Translations under genes and position numbers: made by a program
Notes under the pieces: model-generated
Seen by the model: only the letters and a program-made list of their open reading frames with translations
What the model was told of the DNA's origin: nothing
The model's database searches: none
Shown: positions 23,942-32,556 of the stretch, one piece after another
How the letters are laid out: each line of letters begins with the position of its first letter
How positions within the stretch are numbered: position 1 is the first letter of the stretch
Assembly (NCBI RefSeq): GCF_030409325.1
Contig: NZ_JAUFPR010000004.1
Coordinates: forward strand, 1-47,546
DNA: 47,546 nucleotides
From: Mucilaginibacter aquaedulcis
Lineage (GTDB): Bacteria > Bacteroidota > Bacteroidia > Sphingobacteriales > Sphingobacteriaceae
Direction of reading: 5' to 3'

Positions 23942-25336
23942 TTACTTGCGTATCCTGGTGTAAATAATGTTCAGCTTAATTTTATAAGGTGAATTTTTAT
24001 CGCTGCCAACCGCTATGGTACGGGCGGCAACCTGTGCACTTGGCCCAATATTAGTTGTTACAATACCACTGCTTCCTGAAGTAACTTCAGTAGTATCAAT
24101 TGGTGCAATGTAAGTTCCATAGTCGATAGTTTTCTTACGGATCAAATCCTGAACGTAAGAGGTAACCAAGAATCTGTATTGTTTATGAGTTTTATCATAA
24201 CCTCCTCCAAATTGCGCTATTTGGGCACGTATATCACCTGTTGAAGCATCTTGAATATAGGTGCGGCGATGAGCAATATCCAACTGATACATAGTTAACT
24301 TAGGCAATGGAGCATAAGGTATACCAGAACCCGGCATCGGCGTAATCACCAGCTCGGCGCGGTTCAATACAATAGAATCAGGATTAAGCTGAGTTAAACC
24401 CGGAAAACTAACCTTTGCCCTCAACCCGGCAAGCCCCTGTAAGTAAAATGTATTTTGCGAGTTTGATTTGGCATTTAATGCAGCCTGAATAGTTGTACTA
24501 TAGATATGGGTGATCTGGGCGTTATGGGTTGAAAAAGGCAGAATTGTGCTTGCCGTATCAATTGTTGTACCGTTAACCGTTTTATAAAACACATCTATAT
24601 GTGATGAATCAAGCGCAAGTTGTATAACGCCACCCACATTGCTGGAGGCTCCCTTATCTAAAGTAACATACAAACCTTTTACCGCATTCTCAAAAAGAGT
24701 TGGAGAAGCCAGCTGGCTTCCGTTTGCGTTAAACAGGTTATCATAAATAAACTTTTTGCTGAAAGGGATACGTACCTGAGGGCCTACCTTTTGTATGGTA
24801 TCAACCTTTGCGTCACGGATACTGGCAATAGTTACACTATCATGCGTACGGGCTATAAACGTTTTTGAGCCCAATACATTACCTGAATTATACTGCCACT
24901 GCTTATTGCTGTAATAAGTTTGAGGGTATGCTATTTCATTCAGCTGGTATACATTAGCTGTAAAACGTGTAGCCACCGAGTCGCCATAAAAGCCATTGGC
25001 ATAGCGCAGTACCAACACTGCCGAGTCAATAGTTAATGTACCGGCAGGTACGGTGTACGCTGCACCGTTTGGAAGTGTAACGCCGAGCACCACATTAGAA
25101 ACCGTTGTTCCGAAATCGGGATCAACAAAGTTACCAAGAGGTGTTTTTGGCAGAACTGAAGTTAACACAGAATCTTCCGCAACTGTATTAACTATTACGT
25201 TTGAGTCAACAATAAGACTACCATTGATCTGATTTTCAGGAGTAACCCCTAAACCTATCCCATCCTGGCGTTTACAACTATTAAAAATAAAAAGACTTAT
25301 TAACAGCGTCAATAAGTCTAATCTTAAAAATTTCAT
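23942..25336 (-). CDS. DUF4270 lipoprotein
   Basis: A 464-residue envelope protein of unknown function. The signal peptide ends in the lipobox FNSC (Cys21). Features of DUF4270 are GIGLGVTPENQINGSLIVDSN, the FVDPDFGTTVSNVVLGV segment, SAVLVLRYANGFYGDS, and a C-terminal RFLVTSYVQDLIRKK followed by strand-rich sequence. The family is found across Bacteroidota, typically near a glycogen-synthase-like gene and panC, as here. It follows the GT5 gene by 15 bp and is probably cotranscribed with it. A surface or secretion-related role can only be guessed. Confidence 0.88.
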   Translation of the reverse strand: MKFLRLDLLTLLISLFIFNSCKRQDGIGLGVTPENQINGSLIVDSNVIVNTVAEDSVLTSVLPKTPLGNFVDPDFGTTVSNVVLGVTLPNGAAYTVPAGTLTIDSAVLVLRYANGFYGDSVATRFTANVYQLNEIAYPQTYYSNKQWQYNSGNVLGSKTFIARTHDSVTIASIRDAKVDTIQKVGPQVRIPFSKKFIYDNLFNANGSQLASPTLFENAVKGLYVTLDKGASSNVGGVIQLALDSSHIDVFYKTVNGTTIDTASTILPFSTHNAQITHIYSTTIQAALNAKSNSQNTFYLQGLAGLRAKVSFPGLTQLNPDSIVLNRAELVITPMPGSGIPYAPLPKLTMYQLDIAHRRTYIQDASTGDIRAQIAQFGGGYDKTHKQYRFLVTSYVQDLIRKKTIDYGTYIAPIDTTEVTSGSSGIVTTNIGPSAQVAARTIAVGSDKNSPYKIKLNIIYTRIRK

Positions 25337-25351
25337 ATATAATATTAAAGA

Positions 25352-26176
25352 TTAAGCAACATCCACCAATTCGTCGTTGGTAATTTCGTCGTAAAAATTG
25401 TAATAATTTTCGAAATCAGCGGTAGAATCAAATTCTAAAACTGATTTATTGCTGTTTTTAACATTATTTAACACATCTGCATCTATATTTTCGCTGCCTA
25501 AAACAATTCCGTCAGTGTACTGAATTGCACCAGTGTATAAAGCAGAATTTGTACCTTCTTTGTAAGCCTCAACATGTTGCTCGGTCATGTTGCTCATGAT
25601 GGCTTTATTCACAAAGTCGGCGTTTAATTTCTCTTTAAAATCATTCTCATAAATAGAGTAAATGATTTTTGAATTTTTAAAAGTTGGGTCGTCCTTATAA
25701 GTAGTTTTCAAATAAGCAGGCACTAATGCACTTAGCCAACCATGGCAGTGAATAATATCTGGAGCCCATCCTAATTTTTTAACAGTTTCTAATGCACCTT
25801 TGCAAAAGAAGATCATTCGTTCGTCGTTATCGGCGTAAAACTTACCATCCTTATCACCAAACACGTGTTTACGTTGAAAATATTCTTCATTATCTAAAAA
25901 ATACACCTGCATACGCGCCGCCGGGATAGATGCTACTTTAATGATCAGCGGGTTGTCATTATCATTGATGATGATGTTCATACCCGATAAACGGATCACT
26001 TCATGAAGTCTGTTCCTGCGCTCATTGATATTACCAAAACGCGGCATAAGGATACGGATCTCGTAACCTTTCTCCTGCATGGCCTGCGGAAGTTGGCGTG
26101 TTATTTCAGCAATTTTTGTGAGTTCGAGAAAGGGAGACATTTCATGAGTTATAAACAGAAGCTTAGATTTACCCAT
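25352..26176 (-). CDS. Glycogen/starch synthase-like protein, GT5 catalytic domain only
   Basis: A 274-residue protein matching the N-terminal half of GT5 glycogen synthases: KLLFITHEMSPF, LPQAMQEKGYEIRILMPRFG, VYFLDNEEYFQRKHVFGD, and DIIHCHGWLSALVPAYLKTTY. The ADP-glucose-binding KTGG motif that should follow the first strand is missing (ELTKIAEI), and the C-terminal GT-B domain is absent. Bacteroidota have a conserved short form like this one; normal glycogen synthesis is unlikely from the sequence alone. The ATG at 26176 is one codon after a GTG. It is divergent from panC and followed by DUF4270 after 15 bp. Confidence 0.8.
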   Translation of the reverse strand: MGKSKLLFITHEMSPFLELTKIAEITRQLPQAMQEKGYEIRILMPRFGNINERRNRLHEVIRLSGMNIIINDNDNPLIIKVASIPAARMQVYFLDNEEYFQRKHVFGDKDGKFYADNDERMIFFCKGALETVKKLGWAPDIIHCHGWLSALVPAYLKTTYKDDPTFKNSKIIYSIYENDFKEKLNADFVNKAIMSNMTEQHVEAYKEGTNSALYTGAIQYTDGIVLGSENIDADVLNNVKNSNKSVLEFDSTADFENYYNFYDEITNDELVDVA

Positions 26177-26415
26177 CACTTAATCAGTATTAAATATTTA
26201 AAGAAGTCAAAAAATTTGAGTCTGCAAATATAAGCATTATTATATGAACTGTCAACGAATTGTGCAAGTAACTTTTGGTATTTTTTGCGCAAATGTCCAC
26301 CTTTACCAAATTTTTTTACTGTAATTGCAGTAAAAAAATAAAGGGCAGCATGCCGCAAAAAAATCAATTTTAAGGCTTCTGTTAACTTTATAAATATACA
26401 ACGCAAACCTTTGCA

Positions 26416-27249
26416 ATGAAAATATTTACCACCAAAAAAGAAACCGAAAACTACTTTGCCAACAAGGGCCAAAAGATTACCGGCTTTGTGGCCACCATGG
26501 GCGCTCTGCACCAAGGACATATATCATTAATTAAGCAGGCGCAGCAAAGTACCGATGAGGTTACATGCAGTATTTTTGTTAACCCCACCCAATTTACCGA
26601 TCCAAAAGATCTTGAAAAATACCCCCGCCCGATAGCCGCCGATATTGCCATGCTGGAGCAGGCAGGCTGCGATGTTTTGTTTAATCCGCCGGTTAATGAG
26701 ATGTATGATGATAATGAAAAATGGCATTTAAACCTGGGTGATCTGGAACATTTGCTGGAGGGTAAATTCAGGCCTGGACATTATCAGGGCGTTACCCAGG
26801 TAGTTTATAAGTTATTCAACATAGTTAAGCCCGATTTTGCCTTTTTTGGCCAGAAAGATTACCAGCAGGTTTTGGTGGTTAATAAAATGATTGAATTGTT
26901 AAACATGCCTGTTAAGCTGGTAATGTGCCCTATAGAGCGTGAAAACGACGGCCTGGCCATGAGCTCGCGCAATATCCACCTAACGCCGTTTGATCGCGAA
27001 AACGCCCTTATCCTCTCCAAAGCATTAAACTGGGCCAAAAATAATTTTGACAGCAATAATATACCAGCCATACAACAGCAGGCCCAGCAAATGATCAGCA
27101 GCCAGCCAGGGGTTGAACTTGAATACCTTGAAATTGCTGATGGCCAAACCCTGCATACCGCAACCTCCGAAACCAAAAACATTGTTGCGCTTGTTGCTGC
27201 CCGTGTTGGCAAAACAAGACTTATAGATAATATGTTATTTGATTGGTAG
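26416..27249 (+). CDS. panC: Pantothenate synthetase
   Basis: PanC joins pantoate and beta-alanine using ATP. The 277-residue protein carries FVATMGALHQGHISLI with the HxGH nucleotide motif, SIFVNPTQF, RPGHYQGVTQVVYKLFNIVKPDFAFFGQKDYQQ, and MSSRNIHLTPFDR (KMSKS-like). Length is normal. panD, which supplies beta-alanine, follows after 106 bp in the same direction; a short heptad array lies between, and panD has its own promoter. The panC ATG is preceded by CTTTGCA, so its message may have almost no leader. Confidence 0.97.
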   Translation: MKIFTTKKETENYFANKGQKITGFVATMGALHQGHISLIKQAQQSTDEVTCSIFVNPTQFTDPKDLEKYPRPIAADIAMLEQAGCDVLFNPPVNEMYDDNEKWHLNLGDLEHLLEGKFRPGHYQGVTQVVYKLFNIVKPDFAFFGQKDYQQVLVVNKMIELLNMPVKLVMCPIERENDGLAMSSRNIHLTPFDRENALILSKALNWAKNNFDSNNIPAIQQQAQQMISSQPGVELEYLEIADGQTLHTATSETKNIVALVAARVGKTRLIDNMLFDW

Positions 27250-27335
27250 CTGATAGTTCATGGACTAAACAACTGAACTACAGACTAAAATCATTTTACA
27301 ATCCGTGGACTATGAACTATGGACTATCGACTAAA
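27249..27335. repeat. Heptad-spaced array, anchor ACT, between panC and panD
   Basis: ACT starts at 27309, 27316, 27323 and 27330, exactly 7 bp apart (GGACTAT GAACTAT GGACTAT CGACTAA). The left part (27254-27283) holds related words in the inverse sense (ATAGTTCAT) with a looser spacing. Confidence 0.6.
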
Positions 27336-27343
27336 TTTATTTA

Positions 27344-27351
27344 TAACTTTG
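27344..27351 (+). promoter_or_regulatory. Promoter -7 box for panD
   Basis: TAACTTTG followed by CACC and the ATG at 27356. The -7 box ends four bases before the start codon, so the transcript is probably leaderless. Confidence 0.55.
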
Positions 27352-27355
27352 CACC

Positions 27356-27706
27356 ATGATTATTGAAGTATTAAAGTCCAAAATTCACCGTGCCAAGGTA
27401 ACACAGGCCGAGCTGAATTACGTGGGCAGTATTACAATTGATGAAGACCTGATTGAGGCGGCAAACATCATCCCCAATGAAAAGGTTCAAATTGTAAATA
27501 ATAACAATGGCGCCCGTTTTGAAACCTATGTAATAAAAGGTGAGCGCGGAAGTGGTACAGTATGCCTCAACGGGGCAACGGCCCGCCTGGCGCAGGTAGG
27601 CGATATCGTGATCATCATGTCATACGCTTATATGGAAGCCCAGGAAGCCCGTGCTTACGAGCCCATATTAATTTTCCCTGATGGTGATAATAAATTATTA
27701 AAGTAA
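27356..27706 (+). CDS. panD: Aspartate 1-decarboxylase, pyruvoyl-dependent
   Basis: PanD makes beta-alanine from aspartate. The 116-residue proenzyme has the self-cleavage site Gly24-Ser25 (AELNYVGSITID), Lys9 and His11 near the active site, and the NGATARLAQVGDIVIIMSY stretch. It follows panC and completes a two-gene pantothenate cluster. Bacterial PanD of this class needs no PanM/PanZ in most phyla. After the stop an imperfect 10-bp hairpin occurs (27706-27731) without a T run. Confidence 0.97.
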   Translation: MIIEVLKSKIHRAKVTQAELNYVGSITIDEDLIEAANIIPNEKVQIVNNNNGARFETYVIKGERGSGTVCLNGATARLAQVGDIVIIMSYAYMEAQEARAYEPILIFPDGDNKLLK

Positions 27707-27761
27707 ATTGCGGTGCTAAACCATCGCAATTATTACCTATAAGCTTTTCATTTAGAGAATA

Positions 27762-28286
27762 TTAACGAGGGTCGGCTCCTATACCCAGCGATACCTTCAG
27801 GCTTACATCGGTATCATAAGCTTTACGCAACAGGTAAACCATCCTGATGCGTACACTGTGTTCGCGCACCAGCTCATCTAAAAAGTGCGAGTTATCAATA
27901 TCAAGCACCATGCTGTTGCCTACGTTGGCGGTAACATCTTTACGCACGGCCACCAGCACCTCGTCGCTGCCGTCTGCTTTGGCCATGTATACCCTTAAAG
28001 AAACAATATTACCGATATTGTAATTGGATGGATCTTTTGACTGCAGCCGGGCCGATATAATACGCACTTCCCTGATCTTGCCCGCGTTGTTGCCGTCTTT
28101 AGTAAAATCCTGATCAAAACTATTGGCCGTGCTGATGGCCGTATTAGGTTCCCCTACTTTGGCCGATGCCGGAATGCTCAGGTTAGCAGTGTACGGAAAA
28201 GTTGATTTTACTATGGTTTGCATCATGGCGCAGCTTCCGAAAAACAAAACGGAGGCAAGTAAAATGAATGTAGGTTTCTTTATCAT
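27762..28286 (-). CDS. Lipoprotein of unknown function
   Basis: A 174-residue protein with a signal peptide and lipobox FGSC (Cys19). The mature part is rich in beta strands, with IREVRIISARLQSKDPSNYNIGNIVSLRVYMAKADGS, a VLDIDNSHFLDELVREHSVRIRMVYLLRK segment and VSLKVSLGIGADPR at the end. The alternating hydrophobic pattern suggests an immunoglobulin-like or LEA-type fold, but I do not recognise the family. It is convergent with panD and divergent from carB. No operon partner is seen. Confidence 0.75.
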   Translation of the reverse strand: MIKKPTFILLASVLFFGSCAMMQTIVKSTFPYTANLSIPASAKVGEPNTAISTANSFDQDFTKDGNNAGKIREVRIISARLQSKDPSNYNIGNIVSLRVYMAKADGSDEVLVAVRKDVTANVGNSMVLDIDNSHFLDELVREHSVRIRMVYLLRKAYDTDVSLKVSLGIGADPR

Positions 28287-28572
28287 TCTAATTCAGATAT
28301 TTATCCTTTGCACTACATGTAAGAGCCAAACGGCTTTGCAGTGTAAATTACGTAATAAAGGTCAGTTATAAATTTTATAATGCCGATTGTTAATAAAAGA
28401 GTTTAAAACACAAGGCCCGGTTTGTATCAATTGGTTAGTTTTATATCACTTAAAAATACATATTTTTTATAATCTTAATATTATTTTAAACTCTATAAAA
28501 CATCAAAATATCGACGAATAAAGCTTTTGTAAAATTTTCTAAAAAAATAGAGTAAAAAGTTTAACAAAACTC
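28287..28572. other. AT-rich intergenic stretch upstream of carB
   Basis: About 290 bp of AT-rich DNA between divergent genes, holding the upstream region of the lipoprotein gene and of the carB promoter. I see no reading frame or RNA gene that can be supported. Confidence 0.5.
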
Positions 28573-28580
28573 TATCTTTG
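28573..28580 (+). promoter_or_regulatory. Promoter -7 box for carB
   Basis: TATCTTTG followed by CACC matches TAnnTTTGC. It leaves a leader of about 110 bases before the carB ATG. Confidence 0.55.
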
Positions 28581-28583
28581 CAC

Positions 28584-28618
28584 CCCGACACTGAGGTCGG
28601 GATTTCTCGCCTTCAGTG
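28584..28618 (+). promoter_or_regulatory. Two competing stems in the carB leader
   Basis: Stem 1 pairs CCCGAC (28584-28589) with GTCGGG (28596-28601). Stem 2 pairs CACTGA (28589-28594), which forms the loop of stem 1, with TCAGTG (28613-28618). The two cannot form together except as a pseudoknot. It lies at the very start of the expected transcript. Confidence 0.4.
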
Positions 28619-28655
28619 CATAGGAAAAATCGTTTAGAGGCCCCGAAAAACCTTT

Positions 28656-28683
28656 AACTTTTGACTTAGAACTTTTGACTTAA
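28656..28683 (+). repeat. Heptad-spaced array, anchor ACT, in the carB leader
   Basis: AACTTTT GACTTAG AACTTTT GACTTAA: ACT starts at 28657, 28664, 28671 and 28678, exactly 7 bp apart, also readable as a 14-bp unit repeated twice. It ends 10 bp before the carB ATG. Confidence 0.65.
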
Positions 28684-28693
28684 AAAAAGCCCT

Positions 28694-31510
28694 ATGCCCA
28701 AAGATAATTCCATCAAATCCGTTCTCATAATTGGCTCAGGCCCCATCATTATTGGCCAGGCTTGCGAATTTGATTATGCCGGCTCACAAGCCGCCCTTTC
28801 CCTTAAAGAAGAAGGTATCAGCGTTTCCATCATCAACAGTAACCCCGCCACCATCATGACGGATAAAGTTATTGCCGATCATGTGTACCTATTGCCCCTT
28901 GAACCTGAAAGTATTGAGAAAATATTACAGGAACAACAAATTGATGCCGTACTGCCTACCATGGGCGGCCAAACAGCGCTTAACCTTTGCATTGCCGTAG
29001 CTGAGCGTGGTATTTGGGAAAAATACGGAGTTAAAATTGTTGGTGTTGATTTAGATGCCATCGAAAAAACCGAAAACCGCGAAGCTTTCCGCCAGTTAAT
29101 GGTTGATATAGGCGTGGGCGTTGCTACCTCAAAAATAGCCAACTCATTCCTGGAAGGAAAAGAAGCCGCGCAGGAAATTGGCTTTCCGCTGGTTATACGC
29201 CCAAGCTATACCCTGGGTGGTAAAGGTGCAGGGTTTGTACATAAAAAAGAAGACTTTGACGCCGCTTTAAGTCGCGGTTTGCAAGCATCACCATCCCACG
29301 AGGTTTTGGTTGAGCAGGCAGTTATAGGCTGGAAAGAATATGAGCTGGAGCTACTGCGTGATAATAACGATAACGTAATTATCATCTGCTCTATCGAAAA
29401 CTTTGACCCAATGGGTATCCATACCGGCGACTCGATCACCGTGGCCCCGGCCATGACCCTGAGCGACCGCTGCTACCAAAGCATGCGTAACCAAGCCATC
29501 CGCATGATGCGCGCCATCGGTAACTTTGCCGGCGGTTGTAACGTACAGTTCTCGGTTAACCCTGCCGATGAAAGCATCATCGCCATTGAAATTAACCCGC
29601 GTGTATCTCGCTCATCAGCCCTGGCATCAAAAGCAACCGGTTACCCTATCGCTAAAATTGCTGCCAAGCTGGCTATAGGTTATAACCTTGACGAAATTGA
29701 AAATCAGATCACCAAAACCACTTCGGCTTACTTTGAGCCAACGCTGGATTATGTGATTGTTAAAATACCTCGCTGGAACTTTGATAAATTTAAAGGAGCC
29801 AACAAAGAACTGGGCCTTCAAATGAAATCTGTAGGCGAAGTGATGGGCATTGGCCGCAGCTTTATTGAAGCGTTGCAAAAAGCCTGTCAGAGCTTAGAGA
29901 TCGGCCGTGCCGGTTTAGGTGCCGACGGCCGTCAAAGCCGCAACCTTGATGAAATCATGCACAGCCTGGAGCATCCAAGCTGGGACAGGTTGTTCCACGT
30001 ATACGATGCACTTAGTTTAGGTGTACCAATTGAGTCGGTTCGTAAAGTAACTAAAATTGACCGCTGGTTCCTGAACCAGATCATGGATGTGGTTAACATG
30101 GAAAACGAGCTTCGCCGTTATTCACTAACCAACATTCCTGAAGATTTCTTCTATAACCTGAAACAAAAAGGTTTCTCAGATACCCAGATAGCTTACATAC
30201 TGGGCAACGTAACCGAAGAGGATGTTTACCAGCGCCGCAAAGCACTGGGCATTAACAGGGTTTATAAAATGGTTGATACCTGCGCGGCTGAGTTCCCTGC
30301 AAAAACACCATATTATTACTCAACTTACGAAGGCGAGAACGAATCGATATCGTCAGACAAAAAGAAAATTATCGTATTAGGTTCGGGCCCTAACCGCATT
30401 GGCCAGGGTATTGAGTTTGATTACAGCTGCGTACATGGTTTATTGGCTGCTAAAGAAGCAGGTTATGAGGCCATCATGGTTAACTGTAACCCTGAAACGG
30501 TATCAACCGACTTTAATATGGCTGATAAGCTGTATTTTGAGCCGGTATACTGGGAGCATGTTCGCGAGATCATTGAGCTTGAAAAACCTTACGGTGTAAT
30601 AGTTCAGCTTGGTGGACAAACCGCTCTGAAAATGGCTGAAAAGATGCACGAGCACGGTATCAAAATTATCGGTACCTCGTTTGATAACATGGACATTGCC
30701 GAAGACCGCGGCCGTTTCTCAGACCTGTTAAAAGAACTGAACATTCCATACCCTAAATACGGTGTGGCCGAAAGCGCAGAAGAAGCGCTGGAAGTTGCTC
30801 ACCAGGTAGGTTACCCGGTATTGGTTCGCCCAAGTTACGTCTTAGGCGGCCAGGGCATGAGCATTGTTATCAACGATGAAGACCTGGAAAAAGCCGTTGT
30901 TAGCTTACTGCGCAACCTGCCAGGAAACCGTGTACTGATAGATCACTTCCTTGACCGTGCTGCAGAAGCCGAAACTGACTCGATCAGCGATGGCGACGAT
31001 GTGCATATCATTGGTATGATGGAGCATATTGAGCCTGCAGGTATCCACTCGGGCGACTCATATTCGGTATTACCCCCATTTGATTTCTCAGACAGCGTGA
31101 TCAGCCAGATGGAAGAGTATACCGTGAAAATTGCCAAAGCCTTAAACGTGCGCGGCTTACTGAACATTCAGTTTGCTGTTAAAGACGAAAAAGTATATGT
31201 AATTGAGGCCAACCCACGTGCCTCACGTACCGTACCATTTATAGCCAAAGCTTATGATGTACCATACATCAATATTGCTACCAAAGTAATGCTGGAAGCC
31301 AACAAGCTGAAAGACTTTACCATTGAGCGCAAACTATGGGGTTATGCTATCAAAGAACCTGTATTCTCCTTTGATAAATTCCCTGAAGTGAATAAGGAGC
31401 TTGGCCCAGAAATGAAATCGACCGGGGAGGCTATCCGCTTTATACCTAACCTGCAAGACGCGTACTTCAGGCACCTGTATAAAGAGAAATCAATGTACTT
31501 AAGCAAATAA
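28694..31510 (+). CDS. carB: Carbamoyl-phosphate synthase large subunit
   Basis: CarB makes carbamoyl phosphate from bicarbonate, ammonia and two ATP for pyrimidine and arginine synthesis. The 938-residue protein has two ATP-grasp halves: the first with VLIIGSGPIIIGQACEFDYAG, IRPSYTLGGKGAG and EINPRVSRSSALASKATGYPIAK, the second with VLGSGPNRIGQGIEFDY, VRPSYVLGGQGMS and EANPRASRTVPFIAKA. It ends 20 residues after LGPEMKSTGEAI, so the C-terminal MGS-like allosteric domain of the 1070-residue enterobacterial protein is missing; the short form is usual in Bacteroidota as I recall. The glutaminase subunit gene is not in the window. Confidence 0.96.
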   Translation: MPKDNSIKSVLIIGSGPIIIGQACEFDYAGSQAALSLKEEGISVSIINSNPATIMTDKVIADHVYLLPLEPESIEKILQEQQIDAVLPTMGGQTALNLCIAVAERGIWEKYGVKIVGVDLDAIEKTENREAFRQLMVDIGVGVATSKIANSFLEGKEAAQEIGFPLVIRPSYTLGGKGAGFVHKKEDFDAALSRGLQASPSHEVLVEQAVIGWKEYELELLRDNNDNVIIICSIENFDPMGIHTGDSITVAPAMTLSDRCYQSMRNQAIRMMRAIGNFAGGCNVQFSVNPADESIIAIEINPRVSRSSALASKATGYPIAKIAAKLAIGYNLDEIENQITKTTSAYFEPTLDYVIVKIPRWNFDKFKGANKELGLQMKSVGEVMGIGRSFIEALQKACQSLEIGRAGLGADGRQSRNLDEIMHSLEHPSWDRLFHVYDALSLGVPIESVRKVTKIDRWFLNQIMDVVNMENELRRYSLTNIPEDFFYNLKQKGFSDTQIAYILGNVTEEDVYQRRKALGINRVYKMVDTCAAEFPAKTPYYYSTYEGENESISSDKKKIIVLGSGPNRIGQGIEFDYSCVHGLLAAKEAGYEAIMVNCNPETVSTDFNMADKLYFEPVYWEHVREIIELEKPYGVIVQLGGQTALKMAEKMHEHGIKIIGTSFDNMDIAEDRGRFSDLLKELNIPYPKYGVAESAEEALEVAHQVGYPVLVRPSYVLGGQGMSIVINDEDLEKAVVSLLRNLPGNRVLIDHFLDRAAEAETDSISDGDDVHIIGMMEHIEPAGIHSGDSYSVLPPFDFSDSVISQMEEYTVKIAKALNVRGLLNIQFAVKDEKVYVIEANPRASRTVPFIAKAYDVPYINIATKVMLEANKLKDFTIERKLWGYAIKEPVFSFDKFPEVNKELGPEMKSTGEAIRFIPNLQDAYFRHLYKEKSMYLSK

Positions 31511-31557
31511 ATTAATCAAAACATTAAATTGCTCCCGCAGTTTAATTACTGAATAGC

Positions 31558-31589
31558 ATTTACCTGCAGCCCCCCAGCTGCAGGTAAAT
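31558..31589 (+). terminator. Hairpin after carB
   Basis: A 12- to 13-bp perfect stem, ATTTACCTGCAG at 31558-31569 with its complement at 31578-31589, encloses a C-rich loop. No T run follows directly, so read-through into the next gene is possible. Confidence 0.6.
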
Positions 31590-31615
31590 TATTGTTGAAC
31601 TAAGGTTACTATAGA

Positions 31616-32305
31616 TTGAAAGTTAATTCGAGTAATACACAGGTATTCAACCTTAATAATGTTGATCCTGAAGATATAGGTGATGTTCTTGTAAAAATTG
31701 AAAGATCCTTTAATATCCGCTTAGATGATACATCCCCTAAAGATGTTAAAACCTTTGGTAAGCTCTGTGACATTGTTGTTGAAAAAGTAAAACAAACCAA
31801 TAACGATAGCTGTACTACCCAGCAGGCTTTCTACAAAATACGTAATGCCATTAATTCCACCATTTCGCCGCCTAAGGAGTTAATAAAGCCCCAAACCAAA
31901 TTAGCAGATATTTTTCCGAGAGATACCCGCTTGCAGGTTATTGCCGAAATTGAAAAGGAAATGGGTTTTAAAATAAATCTGTTACAGCCTAAGCAAGGCG
32001 TAGTGGCCACATTTGCATTTGTATTACTGGCCTCAGTGGCGGGTTTCTTTTATCAGCCGGTAATGGCTTTTATAGGCCTGATCATAGCATTTGCAGGATT
32101 ACTGCTTGCCGGCAAGTTTGGCAAGGAGCTCAAAGTAAAAACTCTTGGCGATTTAGCCGAAAAGGTAGCAAGAGAACACTACATTAAATGCAGGCGCGAT
32201 GCCGCCACCATTAACAGGGCCGAAATTTCTCAAAAAATAAAAGAGCTGTTTTCATCCTCCCTGTACCTGGAGCCATCCGTATTAACCCGCGACGCTAAGT
32301 TTTAA
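31616..32305 (+). CDS. Membrane protein with two acyl-carrier-like segments
   Basis: A 229-residue protein of unknown function. Residues 14-60 follow the acyl carrier helix II-III pattern (VDPEDIGDVLVKIERSFNIRLDD, then TFGKLCDIVVEKV), and residues 92-121 repeat it (PQTKLADIFPRDTRLQVIAEIEKEMGFKI); after two membrane helices at about 128-146 and 148-166 the second pattern seems to resume with VKTLGDLAEKVAREHY. The serine that carries phosphopantetheine is absent in both (DP and PRD instead of DS). The start is TTG at 31616: an in-frame stop lies five codons upstream and the next Met is residue 115. It ends at a strong terminator. The domain reading is inference. Confidence 0.65.
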   Translation: MKVNSSNTQVFNLNNVDPEDIGDVLVKIERSFNIRLDDTSPKDVKTFGKLCDIVVEKVKQTNNDSCTTQQAFYKIRNAINSTISPPKELIKPQTKLADIFPRDTRLQVIAEIEKEMGFKINLLQPKQGVVATFAFVLLASVAGFFYQPVMAFIGLIIAFAGLLLAGKFGKELKVKTLGDLAEKVAREHYIKCRRDAATINRAEISQKIKELFSSSLYLEPSVLTRDAKF

Positions 32306-32326
32306 GCGTTTTAATGATCATATTTT

Positions 32327-32355
32327 AAAGGCCATCTGTTTAACGGATGGCCTTT
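32327..32355 (+). terminator. Terminator after the acyl-carrier-like gene
   Basis: AAAGGCCATC at 32327-32336 pairs with GATGGCCTTT at 32346-32355, followed by TTTT. Confidence 0.85.
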
Positions 32356-32369
32356 TTTTGTAAAGTTGT

Positions 32370-32457
32370 GTCATTGCGAGCGCAGCCAGGCAATCGCAAA
32401 CTGTTCAGAGAAGACTTTCATAACTCGCGGTTGCTTCTTCGTTCTCCTCGCAATGAC
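32370..32457. repeat. Palindromic intergenic repeat, GTCATTGCGAG type
   Basis: GTCATTGCGAG at 32370-32380 and its exact complement at 32447-32457 bound an 88-bp element with inner complementary parts (GCAATCGC, CTTCTTCG). The frame across it reads CHCERSQAIAN, a familiar spurious translation of this repeat in many genomes; it is not a gene. Confidence 0.85.
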
Positions 32458-32556
32458 AGGTTTTTCTTCTTGGCGCAAGCGCGAGCCTCACCTTCGCTCC
32501 GTTCACTATAAGTATATCACTTCATTATCAGGCATAATTATTAAATTGCCGCACCT

